In this document: piece after piece, positions 56,099 through 64,000 of the stretch
Layout of the letters: each line of letters begins with the position of its first letter
How positions within the stretch are numbered: the first letter of the stretch is position 1
Assembly: GCA_963842155.1 (NCBI GenBank)
Contig: CAWJFP010000035.1
Coordinates: 1 to 64,000, forward strand
Length of the DNA: 64,000 nt
Direction of reading: 5' to 3'
Source of the DNA: CAWJFP01 sp963842155
GTDB lineage: Bacteria; Pseudomonadota; Alphaproteobacteria; JACZXZ01
The notes under the pieces: model-generated
The model's database searches: none
Seen by the model: only the letters and a program-made list of their open reading frames with translations
Told to the model about the DNA's origin: nothing
Translations under genes and position numbers: made by a program

Positions 56099-57534
56099 AC
56101 CGGCGCTCTCTCGCGTTCCGGCTCATTTTCTGGTATTGCGGGCTTCTTCTTCTGCTTGGCGCGGCGTTCGCCCTCTATACCCTCACGAGCTTCGAGCGAT
56201 ATATCCACGAGACGACGCGCGCGGCGCTCGCCAGCCGTGCCGCGGCGGTCTTCGATATGGCGCCCGCCCTTCTCGACGACAAGGCCGCGCTCGCGACGCT
56301 GATCGAGCAGCGCTTCGCGCCCGAAATTCAGAACCGCTTTCTCAGGATAGGTCTCGACGGCCAGGTCATCTATCAATCCGGACCGGCGCCCGAGCATCTT
56401 TTCGACCCCGCCGCCATCCCGCTGCCGAAGGCGGACGCGCGGCCGCAATTCACGAAGCAAGGCCGGCTCTTCATTTATGCCCGGCAGTTCGAACTTCCCG
56501 GCAACCGCAAGATGACCGTCGAATCAGGCCAGACCGACGAGCTGGCGCATACCGACGAGACCGGATTGGCGACCTCGCTGCTCATCGGGCTGCCGCTCCT
56601 GCTGGTCTTTGCCGCCAGCGGCGGCTATATGCTGATGCGCCAGGCGCTGGCGCCGGTCGAGGCGATGATCAAGGCGGCCGAGGCGCTAACGTTCAACAGC
56701 CCCCGAAACCGGCTGCCGCTGACGGGCACCGGGGATCGCATCGAGGCTTTGGGGCGCACGCTCAACCGCATGCTCGAGCGGCTGGACAATGCCTATCAGC
56801 ATGCCAGCCGCTTTTCCGCCGACGCGGCGCATGAGCTGCGCACGCCGCTCAGCATCGTGCGGGGGGAGCTCGAGCTGGTGGCGACGGCGAAGGGCCTGCC
56901 CGCGGATATACAGGTGGCGGTCGGCAACATCCTGGAAGAGACGACGCGGCTGAGTCATATCATCGACAGCTTGATCAATCTGTCGCGCATCGACGCCATT
57001 TGGGGAAAACGCGCTCATTCGCTGATCGACCTCCGCGCGCTCGCGGCCGAGACCATCGAGCATATGCAACTGCTCGCGGAGGAAAAGGGGATTGTCCTGA
57101 ATGGTCCCGACGGCTTGCCGGTCATGGTCGCGGGTGATCGCGACAGGCTCAAGCAGGTCCTGGTCAACTTGCTGGACAATGCGATCAAATATACCGAGAC
57201 GAGGGGCCATGTCACCGTGACCGTGGGCGCGATGGCCAATCTCGCCGCGCTGACGGTCACGGACACCGGAATCGGCATCGCCCCGGAACAGCAACAGCAC
57301 ATCTTCGACCGGTTCTATCGAGTCGCTGCCGATCGCGGGGAGACGGGCGCCGGGCTGGGCCTGTCTATCGTGCGATCGATCTGCAACGCCCATGGCGGCA
57401 GCGTCACCGTGATGAGTGTACTCGGCGCCGGCAGCAGCTTTTGCGTCGAGCTGCCGATGGCCGCGTCGGATCAGCCCGGGCTACGTCGTGCCGCGACGCC
57501 GGGCAAGCCCGATATTCCGGTATCGGCTGCTTAG
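56095..57534 (+). CDS. Sensor histidine kinase (HisKA/HATPase)
   Basis: A 479-residue inner-membrane kinase from a GTG start overlapping the regulator stop. TM1 is at about 8-28 (LIFWYCGLLLLLGAAFALYT), with a ~130-residue periplasmic sensor, TM2 at ~165-185 (LLIGLPLLLVFAASGG) and a HAMP-like linker. The phosphoacceptor His is in FSADAAHELRTPLSIVRGEL, the N-box in VLVNLLDNAIKYTE, the G1 box in DTGIGIAPEQQQHIFDRF and the G2 box in GAGLGLSIVRSI. The signal is unknown; relatives (CusS-like) respond to metals or envelope stress. Confidence 0.94.
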   Translation: MNRRSLAFRLIFWYCGLLLLLGAAFALYTLTSFERYIHETTRAALASRAAAVFDMAPALLDDKAALATLIEQRFAPEIQNRFLRIGLDGQVIYQSGPAPEHLFDPAAIPLPKADARPQFTKQGRLFIYARQFELPGNRKMTVESGQTDELAHTDETGLATSLLIGLPLLLVFAASGGYMLMRQALAPVEAMIKAAEALTFNSPRNRLPLTGTGDRIEALGRTLNRMLERLDNAYQHASRFSADAAHELRTPLSIVRGELELVATAKGLPADIQVAVGNILEETTRLSHIIDSLINLSRIDAIWGKRAHSLIDLRALAAETIEHMQLLAEEKGIVLNGPDGLPVMVAGDRDRLKQVLVNLLDNAIKYTETRGHVTVTVGAMANLAALTVTDTGIGIAPEQQQHIFDRFYRVAADRGETGAGLGLSIVRSICNAHGGSVTVMSVLGAGSSFCVELPMAASDQPGLRRAATPGKPDIPVSAA

Positions 57535-57634
57535 AAATCTTGTCAGGCAAACGGCAGAATTGCTGGCTATTCATGCTGCATTGCACCATGAAACTGTTGC
57601 CAAATTGTCAAAAACCGGGGAGAAAATAAAATAA

Positions 57635-57650
57635 CCTTGCAATCGCAAGG
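57635..57650. promoter_or_regulatory. Short inverted repeat upstream of porin 4
   Basis: CCTTGC-AATC-GCAAGG, a perfect 6-bp palindrome in an AT-rich stretch ~100 bases before the porin 4 start. It could be an operator or a small hairpin; no T run follows. Confidence 0.35.
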
Positions 57651-57752
57651 CGACAAAATGACAAATCGTGATTAAGCTTACGGCAACATAATGGGCGGCT
57701 GGCTGGAACGATTACCGGCCATAACGCGCAGGACCATGTAGGGGGATATAAA

Positions 57753-59219
57753 ATGGGCAGATCAAATCGTCTCAGACGGGAATTGCTTGGCTCGGCCGCG
57801 GTACTCATGCTTTCGGCAGCTCCGGTTTATGCCGACCAGCTGGACGATTTGCAGGTCCGAGTCAATTTGATCCGCGAGCGGATCAATCTGCTGCAGCAGG
57901 AATCGACGACCGACGATGCGGCCTTGAGCTCGCAGGCTGCGCCGGCCGATGCGGCGGTAGGCGGTGATTTCCCGGGCTCCTGGAAGCTGCCGGGATCCAA
58001 TACCTCGATGGCCATCCATGGCTACGTCAAGGCGGATTTCATCTACGACTTCGACCAGACCCTGGGCGATTCGCTGAACGTTTTTAACATCATGCCCAAG
58101 AACAGCAAGGCATTGGTAAACGGCGAGGTCGTCGACCGCGGCGGCTTCTTCCGCTTCCATGCCCGTCAGTCGCGCCTGAGCTTCGAGACACGGACGCCGA
58201 GCGATTACGGGATGCTCCGAACCTACATCGAGACCGACTTCTTCGGCGGCAGCACGGGGCCAGGCGAGATCGGCGGCCTCGCCAGCGGCGGCTTCGGCAA
58301 TGCCTTCGTCACGAACTCCTACATCCTGCGGCTGCGGCGCGCCTTCGCTACCCTCGGCCACTTCGAATTCGGCCAGGATTGGTCGAACTTCCAGGATATC
58401 GACACGGCGCCGGAGACCTTGGACTTCGCCGGGCCCGTGGGGCAGGTGTTCATTCGGCAACCTCAGGTCCGCTACACGAATGAGATGGGCCATTTCACCT
58501 TCTCGGCCTCGGCCGAGAATCCGCAAAGCGACTATACGACCTCGACCGGCGTTGTCGCGGGCACTTACGGCAACCCTGCGGCCGGCGCCGAAGCGAGCGA
58601 GACGATGCCCGACTTAACGGCCATGATCCGATGGGACGATGCCTGGGGCATGGTCCGCGCGACCGGCCTCATCCGTCGCATCGGTCTCAACAGCGGCATT
58701 GTCATTGCCGGGATCAAGCGGGAGGCTTACGCGCTCAGCGGCGGCGGCGAGGCGAGCGGCTTTTTCAACCTGAATACTTTGTCGCCCTGGTTCGGCAAGG
58801 ACCAGGTGGGCGCCGTCTTCGTCATGGGTTCCGGGTTGGGACGGTACCTCTTCTTCGGCGGCGGCGAATTCGATGCGGCGGCGATACGGAATCTCACCAC
58901 CTCGCCGTCCGTCGAGACCGAGCTGCAGAAGAGCGGCTATGTGTGGATACGCCATTTCTGGACCGACCAGCTCCGCTCCAACCTGGTCTTCGGCATCGAA
59001 TCGAACTTTTGGTCCCATGTCGTGCCCGTGACGACGGCCCAATCCGACAGGCTGGAGTCGATTCACGCCAACTTGATCTGGAGCCCGGTCAATCAGGTGA
59101 ATATTGGCCTCGAACTGATGTATGGCGACAAGGAGTTTCGGCCGGGCGTGGCGCCGATCGGGACGAGCCGCGAGAACAGCATCGAGCGGCTGCAAGCGAG
59201 CATGCAGGTCAAGTTCTAG
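57753..59219 (+). CDS. DcaP-like trimeric porin 4
   Basis: An intact 488-residue porin. A signal peptide (VLMLSAAPVYA) and a coiled coil (LDDLQVRVNLIRERINLLQQ) precede a barrel opening KLPGSNTSMAIHGYVKADFI. It shares RLSFETRTPSDYGMLRTYIE and GFGNAFVTNSYILRLRRAFA with the three porins at 36.6-42.2 kb and is closest to porin 2. The C-terminus QASMQVKF ends in Phe, the outer-membrane insertion signal. The ATG follows AGGGGGATATAAA. It is directly downstream of the two-component system, which may control it. Confidence 0.9.
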   Translation: MGRSNRLRRELLGSAAVLMLSAAPVYADQLDDLQVRVNLIRERINLLQQESTTDDAALSSQAAPADAAVGGDFPGSWKLPGSNTSMAIHGYVKADFIYDFDQTLGDSLNVFNIMPKNSKALVNGEVVDRGGFFRFHARQSRLSFETRTPSDYGMLRTYIETDFFGGSTGPGEIGGLASGGFGNAFVTNSYILRLRRAFATLGHFEFGQDWSNFQDIDTAPETLDFAGPVGQVFIRQPQVRYTNEMGHFTFSASAENPQSDYTTSTGVVAGTYGNPAAGAEASETMPDLTAMIRWDDAWGMVRATGLIRRIGLNSGIVIAGIKREAYALSGGGEASGFFNLNTLSPWFGKDQVGAVFVMGSGLGRYLFFGGGEFDAAAIRNLTTSPSVETELQKSGYVWIRHFWTDQLRSNLVFGIESNFWSHVVPVTTAQSDRLESIHANLIWSPVNQVNIGLELMYGDKEFRPGVAPIGTSRENSIERLQASMQVKF

Positions 59220-59422
59220 ACAAGCGGGATTGGCCCGGGCGAGGGCGCCGGCGTGCCTCTCTTCGCCCTGCCGCCGTGCCGGATGGCGGCCGACGCGGCG
59301 GTCGTTCTGCGTCGAAAATGAAGATATTTTAACACCCTCCTTATGGAGGCCTCATGCCGTCGCCCTAGATTGCGGCCGGCGGCAAGGGAAGCCGCTTGGC
59401 TTGTTGGCCAATGGAGGGTGCG

Positions 59423-59728
59423 ATGTCGAAAAACCTGCTCTTCGGTTTCGGCCTGCTTGCGCTCGGCACGTTGCCGGCCACCTGCGCTGCCGGCGGCACC
59501 TCCGCCGCCGAAATAACGCCGCCCCCGGCCGCGAGCGGCGCGTTCAAGGTGGGCTTTCTCGACGGCTGCAACACGGGCCGTTTCGACGACGGCTCGCCCG
59601 CCAACGAATACGTTAGGGACGACAACGCTTATGCGGCCGACGCGGCCTACCGCCAAGGCTGGGACAGCGGCGAGATCGCCTGTTACAACGACGAACGCAC
59701 CCACCCGCGCATGGGCAACGGGAAATAA
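59423..59728 (+). CDS. Small secreted protein, unknown function
   Basis: A 101-residue protein from an ATG at 59423 with GGAGGG upstream. The signal peptide MSKNLLFGFGLLALGTLPAT could end in a lipobox-like LPATC. The mature domain contains FKVGFLDGCNTGRFDDG and YRQGWDSGEIACYNDE, a repeated G(x)DG/GWxxG-Cys pattern seen in small alphaproteobacterial envelope proteins. Two Cys may pair. Function unknown. Confidence 0.65.
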   Translation: MSKNLLFGFGLLALGTLPATCAAGGTSAAEITPPPAASGAFKVGFLDGCNTGRFDDGSPANEYVRDDNAYAADAAYRQGWDSGEIACYNDERTHPRMGNGK

Positions 59729-59834
59729 CGGGCTTAGGCGCGTTACCTGTCCGTCTTCCTCAACCTTTGGCGGCGGTCCTCCAACGATAGCGAACCGCTA
59801 TCCTCAGCAACGGCGCGGGGTTTTGACGGCGCTA

Positions 59835-60362
59835 TCAACGTGCGCACGATCCGCCCTGCCATTTCGGGCTGACGAGATAGGTGTTTGTCTGCGACGGCGG
59901 GCAATTTTCCGAACATGATTGCCATACTAAGTAAATCATGACCTTCTCGGAGAGCTTGCAATAATGGCTGGGGTTGATGGCGACGGCGAACGACATCGGC
60001 TGCACCATCTTCGGTATCGGTGGAACCGGATTTTTTATCGGCTCGACAATCTTGAAATATTCGCCACCTTCATTCAGATAGCTGTGGTCATCCCCAAATA
60101 TGGCGGCGCTGGCTTGCAAAGGTTGAAAGTTATAAGGACTGTTGGAAACAACGCACATTTGGACAGTCACATGCGCCTTGTCATTGTCGTCTCGAATGAC
60201 CGTCACGTCGCGCAATGACGGATTGATCTGCCCGGGCGGCAGTGGATCGAGGCAGTGACAGGGGGACGCTCCCGGCCCGGCGCCGGCATCAGTGCAATCA
60301 GCGGCCCGAGCGGTCCAACTTATCAGGCAGGTAAGTCCGAGCAGCGCTGCGACGAAACGCAA
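59835..60362 (-). CDS. Hypothetical secreted protein
   Basis: About 175 residues. The frame runs upstream through the tRNA, so the start must be internal; a TTG at 60362 (AGGGG upstream) gives MRFVAALLGLTCLISWTARA, a signal peptide. The mature part is Cys-rich (CTDAGAGPGASPCHCLDPLP, VQMCVVSN, SHYCKLSE, QSCSENCPPS). VTVIRDDNDKAHVTVQMCVV looks like an Ig-like beta sandwich. I do not recognise the family. Confidence 0.6.
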   Translation of the reverse strand: MRFVAALLGLTCLISWTARAADCTDAGAGPGASPCHCLDPLPPGQINPSLRDVTVIRDDNDKAHVTVQMCVVSNSPYNFQPLQASAAIFGDDHSYLNEGGEYFKIVEPIKNPVPPIPKMVQPMSFAVAINPSHYCKLSEKVMIYLVWQSCSENCPPSQTNTYLVSPKWQGGSCAR

Positions 60363-60397
60363 CAGTGAGCGACCCCTTGAATTGACTCGAAGTTGAA

Positions 60398-60473
<76 letters not shown>

Positions 60474-60610
60474 ACGCGCGAAAGCTGCGCGATAATGTCG
60501 GCGCGTCCGCAGGCCTGTCAAGGCTTTGCCGCCGCTTGCGCCCCCTTTCGCCGGCCGCTATTGCTAGCGCCGCGACCGAGCGACAGCCCCACCAGCCGGA
60601 CACGCCGCCG

Positions 60611-60916
60611 ATGATCATTCTCGATCCGCTGCTACAAGTCTTGATCTTCGTGGTCGACATCTACTGGTGGGTGGTGATCGCCGCCGCCATCATGAGCTGG
60701 CTGATCGCCTTCAATCTCGTCAACACCAATAACCGCGCCATCCACGTAATCGCCGATTTCCTCTATCGCGCGACGGAGCCCGCCTTTCGGCCATTCCGGC
60801 GCTTCGTGCCCAATCTCGGCGGCCTCGACATCTCGCCCGTGATCGTGCTCGTGATCCTCTTCTTCCTCCGCATCTTCCTCACCGACCTGCTGCTCCAGCT
60901 TCATGGGCTGCTGTAA
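60611..60916 (+). CDS. YggT family membrane protein
   Basis: A 101-residue inner-membrane protein with two YggT segments: a first helix pair (ILDPLLQVLIFVVDIYWWVV, AAAIMSWLIAFNLVN), then the signature LYRATEPAFRPFRRFVP, and a last helix (ISPVIVLVILFFLRIFL). It is linked to osmotic shock tolerance and division-site functions in other bacteria. The ATG at 60611 is preferred to the longer reading because MIILDPL opens the domain. It overlaps the next gene by 14 bases. Confidence 0.88.
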   Translation: MIILDPLLQVLIFVVDIYWWVVIAAAIMSWLIAFNLVNTNNRAIHVIADFLYRATEPAFRPFRRFVPNLGGLDISPVIVLVILFFLRIFLTDLLLQLHGLL

Positions 60917-61241
60917 AGGGAGCTCGCCCTTCAGCGCCAGCGGTCATGGCGTGCGCGTCGCCATCCGCTTGACGCCCAAGGCCGCCCGGGATCGCATCCA
61001 AGGCCTGGTGGCGGATGCCGACGGCGCCGCAGCCCTCAAAGTCGCGGTCACGGCGGCGCCCGAGGCGGGGCGCGCCAACCGAGCGCTGATCGCATTACTC
61101 GCGAAGTCCTGGCGCGTCCCCAAATCGAGCCTGACACTCGTTGCCGGCGCCACCGACCGGCGCAAGCTCGTCGAGCTCGCGGGCGAGCCCAAGGCGCTGC
61201 TGGCGCGGCTGGAGGCCTGGTGCGATGGACAGCCGGGCTGA
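60903..61241 (+). CDS. DUF167 (YggU) family protein
   Basis: A 112-residue small alpha/beta protein: VRVAIRLTPKAARDRIQGLV, ALKVAVTAAPEAGRANRALI, ALLAKSWRVPKSSLTLVAGA and TDRRKLVELAG match the YggU/DUF167 fold. The biochemical role is unknown; the yggT-yggU pairing is conserved across Proteobacteria. It starts inside yggT and ends inside folD, so three genes are translationally chained. Confidence 0.9.
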   Translation: MGCCKGSSPFSASGHGVRVAIRLTPKAARDRIQGLVADADGAAALKVAVTAAPEAGRANRALIALLAKSWRVPKSSLTLVAGATDRRKLVELAGEPKALLARLEAWCDGQPG

Positions 61242-62124
61242 GGCGCGCCTCATCGACGGCAAGGCGATCGCCGCGGGCTTGCGCAAGCGCGTGGGCGAGG
61301 AAGTGCTGCGCCTCAAGGCCGAGCACGGGCTGGTGCCTGGCCTGGCCGTCATCCTGGTCGGCGAGAACCCGGCGAGCCAGGTCTATGTCGGCGCCAAGCG
61401 ACGCGAGACAGCCGCCGCCGGCATGCATTCGATCGAGCGCAACCTGTCCGCTGCGACGAGCGAGGCCGAGCTCCTCGCCGAGATCGACCGCCTGAACCGC
61501 GACGCTTCCATCCACGGCATCCTGGTGCAGCTTCCGCTGCCCGCGCCGATACGCGAGGCGGCCGTGATCGAGGCGCTCGATCCCAGCAAGGACGTGGACG
61601 GTTTCCATACGCGCAATGTCGGGCTGCTCTGGACGGGCGCGGAGGGCATGGTGCCCTGCACGCCGCTCGGCTGCCTCGTGCTGCTCGACGCGGCGCTCGA
61701 AGGCGCGCTCGAAGGCCGCCGCGCCATTGTGCTGGGCCGCTCCAACATCGTCGGCAAACCGGTGGCGGCGTTGCTCCTCAGGCGGAGCTGCACCGTGACG
61801 CTTGCGCATTCCAAGACGCGCGACCTCGCCGATGAGTGCCGCCAGGCCGATATTCTTGTGGCGGCGGTCGGCAAGCCCGAGATGGTGCGCGGCCATTGGA
61901 TCAAGCCCGGCGCCGCGGTGATCGACGTCGGCATCAACCGCGTGCCGGGCGAGGCGGGGAAAAGCCGGCTGGTGGGCGACGTAGCCTTCGCCGAGGCGGC
62001 CCGCGTGGCGGGCGCCATCACGCCCGTCCCGGGCGGGGTCGGGCCCATGACGATCGCCTGCCTCTTGCGCAATACCCTCGTCGCCGCCTGCCGCCAGGCG
62101 GGAATCGCGCCGCCTCCGCCGTAA
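61225..62124 (+). CDS. folD: Bifunctional methylenetetrahydrofolate dehydrogenase/cyclohydrolase
   Basis: Converts 5,10-methylene-THF to 10-formyl-THF in one-carbon metabolism. The 299-residue product begins MDSRAEARLIDGKAIAAGLR at 61225, overlapping yggU. Signature motifs are VGENPASQVYVGAKRR (catalytic Lys/Tyr region), GILVQLPLP, KDVDGFHTRNVG, the NADP loop VLGRSNIVGKPVAALL, and the final TPVPGGVGPMTIACLL. The internal NADP segment fits the bacterial form. Confidence 0.96.
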   Translation: MDSRAEARLIDGKAIAAGLRKRVGEEVLRLKAEHGLVPGLAVILVGENPASQVYVGAKRRETAAAGMHSIERNLSAATSEAELLAEIDRLNRDASIHGILVQLPLPAPIREAAVIEALDPSKDVDGFHTRNVGLLWTGAEGMVPCTPLGCLVLLDAALEGALEGRRAIVLGRSNIVGKPVAALLLRRSCTVTLAHSKTRDLADECRQADILVAAVGKPEMVRGHWIKPGAAVIDVGINRVPGEAGKSRLVGDVAFAEAARVAGAITPVPGGVGPMTIACLLRNTLVAACRQAGIAPPPP

Positions 62125-62217
62125 TATGGCGGGGATCGCCGCGCCGCCGCTCTGAGCATCATGCCGGTTGCATCGAGGCACGGAAACGCGCAAGCTTCCC
62201 TCTCCAGGAAGGCTCCG

Positions 62218-62388
62218 ATGCTGAAGCGCAGCAAACATCCGCTCGTTCGCGAGGTCGCGCTCGCCCTCCTCTTCAAGACGGCGGCGCTGGCGCTCATCTA
62301 TGTCGTCTGCTTCGGCCCGGCGCAGCGGATCGAGGTGACGCCGCAGAACATGGCGACCGCGATACTCGGCACGGCCACCGCGCGCTGA
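62218..62388 (+). CDS. cydP: Cytochrome bd oxidase small subunit CydP-like
   Basis: A 56-residue single-helix membrane protein: MLKRSKHPLVREVALALLFK (basic N-terminus), then TAALALIYVVCFGPAQRIEV. This matches the 'putative small subunit CydP' pattern found before cydAB. AGGAAGG precedes the ATG. It lies 12 bases upstream of cydA, so it should be in the same transcript. It probably stabilises the oxidase; the role is inferred from position. Confidence 0.8.
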   Translation: MLKRSKHPLVREVALALLFKTAALALIYVVCFGPAQRIEVTPQNMATAILGTATAR

Positions 62389-62400
62389 GGAGGGGGCGCG

Positions 62401-63930
62401 ATGCCCGACATCGATCTCGTCACCCTGTCGCGGCTGCAGTTCGCCCTTACCGCTCTTTATCATTTCCTTTTCGTGCCGCTGACGCTCGGGCTCTCCGTGC
62501 TGCTCGCCATCATGGAGAGCGTCTACGTGATGACGGGCCGCGTCGTCTGGCGCGAGATGACGCAGTTCTGGGGCACGCTTTTCGGCATCAACTTCGCCAT
62601 GGGGGTGGCGACCGGCATCACCATGGAGTTCCAGTTCGGCACGAACTGGGCCTATTACTCGCATTATGTCGGCGACATCTTCGGCGCGCCGCTGGCGCTC
62701 GAGGGGCTCATGGCCTTTTTTCTCGAGGCCAGCTTCGTGGGGCTCTTCTTCTTCGGCTGGAACCGGCTCTCGCGCGTCGGCCATCTCGCCGTCACCTGGC
62801 TGGTGGCGCTGGGCAGCAATCTTTCGGCGCTCTGGATCCTCATCGCCAACGCCTGGATGCAGAACCCGGTGGGCGCCCATTTCAATCCCGCCACCATGCG
62901 CATGGAGCTCAGCTCCTTCTTCGACGTGATGTTCAACCCCGTGGCGCAGGCGAAGTTCGTGCATACCGTGAGCGCGGGCTACGTCACCGGCTCCATTTTC
63001 GTGCTCTCGATCTCGGCGATCTACCTGCTCGGCGGCAAGCATCGCGCGCTCGCCAGGCGCTCGCTCACCGTGGCGGCGAGCTTCGGCCTCGCGTCCGCGC
63101 TCTCGGTCGTGGTGCTGGGGGACGAGAGCGGCTACACGGCGGGCCTCAACCAGAGAATGAAGATCGCCGCCATCGAGGCGATGTGGAACACCGAGCCGCC
63201 GCCCGCGAGCTTCACGCTCTTCGGCCTGCCCGATCTCGCGACCGAGACGACGCGCTACGAAATCTCCATACCCTGGGTCCTGGGACTCATCGCGACGCGC
63301 TCGATCGACCGGCCGGTGCCCGGCATCAAGCCGCTGGTCGAGGTCGCCGAGCGTCGCATCCGCGCCGGGCTCACGGCCTATCGCGCGCTGCCCGCGATGC
63401 GCGCCGATCCGCGCGCGCCGCTCTCGCCCGGCGTCGCCCTCGCCTTGCACGATCTCGGCTACGCGCTTTTGCTGAAGGCCTTCCGCGACGACATCGAGAA
63501 CGCGAGCGACGAGGAAATCCATGCGGCGGCACTCTCCACCATACCGAACGTGCCGGTGCTGTTCTGGTCGTTCCGCTTCATGGTCGGCCTCGGCTTCTAT
63601 TTCATCCTGCTCTTCGCGCTTGCCTTCTATCGCGCGAGCCGGCGCGAGCTCGACCGGCGCTGGTTCCTCACTCTCGCCGCCTTGAGCCTGCCCTTGCCTT
63701 GGATCGCCGCCGAGCTCGGCTGGATCGTGGCGGAATACGGTCGTCAGCCCTGGATCATCGACGGCGTGATGCCGACCTTCATCGGCGTGTCCGACGAGCC
63801 CCTCGGCAATGTCGTGCTGAGCCTCTCGGGTTTCGTCCTCTTCTACAGCGCGCTCGCGGCGATCGACGTCTTTCTGATGGTCAAATATATCCGGCTCGGG
63901 CCCGAGGCCGCCGTGGGAGCGGAGCATTAG
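62401..63930 (+). CDS. cydA: Cytochrome bd ubiquinol oxidase subunit I
   Basis: A 509-residue polytopic subunit carrying haems b558, b595 and d, which oxidises ubiquinol and reduces O2. The start LSRLQFALTALYHFLFVPLT contains the N-terminal haem-ligand His. FGINFAMGVATGITMEFQFG, FLEASFVGLFFFGWNRLS, and the GWIVAEYGRQPWIIDGVMPT motif near residue 440 are conserved; KHRALARRSLTVAASFGLAS leads into the Q-loop area. Bd oxidases support respiration at low oxygen or under cyanide, sulfide or NO. Confidence 0.96.
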   Translation: MPDIDLVTLSRLQFALTALYHFLFVPLTLGLSVLLAIMESVYVMTGRVVWREMTQFWGTLFGINFAMGVATGITMEFQFGTNWAYYSHYVGDIFGAPLALEGLMAFFLEASFVGLFFFGWNRLSRVGHLAVTWLVALGSNLSALWILIANAWMQNPVGAHFNPATMRMELSSFFDVMFNPVAQAKFVHTVSAGYVTGSIFVLSISAIYLLGGKHRALARRSLTVAASFGLASALSVVVLGDESGYTAGLNQRMKIAAIEAMWNTEPPPASFTLFGLPDLATETTRYEISIPWVLGLIATRSIDRPVPGIKPLVEVAERRIRAGLTAYRALPAMRADPRAPLSPGVALALHDLGYALLLKAFRDDIENASDEEIHAAALSTIPNVPVLFWSFRFMVGLGFYFILLFALAFYRASRRELDRRWFLTLAALSLPLPWIAAELGWIVAEYGRQPWIIDGVMPTFIGVSDEPLGNVVLSLSGFVLFYSALAAIDVFLMVKYIRLGPEAAVGAEH

Positions 63931-63931
63931 C

Positions 63932-64000
63932 ATGGCGCCCATCGATTACGGCTTGCTGCGCTTCCTCTGGTGGGTCTTCCTCGGCCTGCTCCTCATCGGC
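63932..64000 (+). CDS. cydB: Cytochrome bd ubiquinol oxidase subunit II (start only)
   Basis: The frame from ATG 63932, one base after the cydA stop, reads MAPIDYGLLRFLWWVFLGLL and runs off the window. The first helix and the position directly after cydA identify CydB. Confidence 0.85.
   Translation, partial: MAPIDYGLLRFLWWVFLGLLLIG

Noticed and set aside
61048..63942. 964-codon open frame on the minus strand opposite folD and cydA
   Set aside because: It runs antisense to two certain genes and reads as His/Arg/Glu-rich shadow sequence with no recognisable motif.

Overview
The window is high-GC, densely coded DNA from an alphaproteobacterium. The order cmk-rpsA-ihfB-lapA, an argD-argF-hslO operon, the homologue types and the alphaproteobacterial-style intergenic palindromes all fit; I cannot place it more finely than the class (Rhodospirillales or Hyphomicrobiales are plausible). 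The first ~990 bases differ: they hold a broken actinobacterial-type transposase that abuts an aroA lacking its first quarter. This is either a foreign insertion with deletion or an assembly join at a contig end.

Layout. 1.0-6.5 kb: aroA(partial)-cmk-rpsA-ihfB-lapA and an ornithine-cyclodeaminase-family gene. 6.6-8.0 kb: ahcY behind a 34-bp inverted repeat. 8.2-11.9 kb: a beta-hydroxyacid dehydrogenase, a cold-shock protein with terminator, an acyl-CoA ligase and a Rap1a/Tai-like secreted protein. 12.0-13.7 kb: a DUF692/DUF2063 pair (BufB/BufC type, the enzymes that modify metal-binding peptides) with no precursor visible. 14.5-17.7 kb: argD-argF-hslO on the minus strand. 17.7-20.2 kb: three secreted quinoprotein-relay accessory proteins (zinc hydrolase, SoxYZ-like carrier, CxxCW protein). 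20.2-26.9 kb: ABC-2 permease, ornithine decarboxylase (frameshifted), CHAP protein, glutathione peroxidase, adenylate cyclase, ArsC-like protein, TAXI binding protein. 27-31.3 kb: a BpsA-like aminopropyltransferase homologue, GNAT, acyl-carrier protein, and a CpaF ATPase fused to a C-terminal PilZ domain. 31.6-36.3 kb: pcm, a 2OG-Fe(II) oxygenase, a methyltransferase, asnB (frameshifted). 36.6-42.2 kb: three tandem DcaP-like porins. 42.4-46 kb: a three-module FAD/Fe-S oxidoreductase with several frameshifts. 46.1-51 kb: pgk, CBS protein, Tat-exported alpha carbonic anhydrase, GST, PHA depolymerase. 51-52.5 kb: SorAB-type sulfite dehydrogenase. 52.6-59.7 kb: small envelope proteins, a PepSY protein, an OmpR-type two-component system and a fourth porin. 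59.8-64 kb: a hypothetical gene, tRNA-Ala(CGC), yggT-yggU-folD and cydP-cydA-cydB(start).

How the genes fit together: the second half is rich in envelope functions (four porins, periplasmic redox and stress proteins, a sensor kinase) and respiration (sulfite dehydrogenase, bd oxidase). A recurring oddity is single-base frameshifts inside otherwise well-conserved genes (ODC, asnB, two porins, the FAD oxidoreductase, PepSY, the Gly-rich gene). They are either sequencing indels or scattered gene decay, and only read-level data can decide. The most unusual architectures are the CpaF-PilZ fusion, the orphan BufB/BufC pair, and the BpsA homologue with a C-terminal zinc ribbon.
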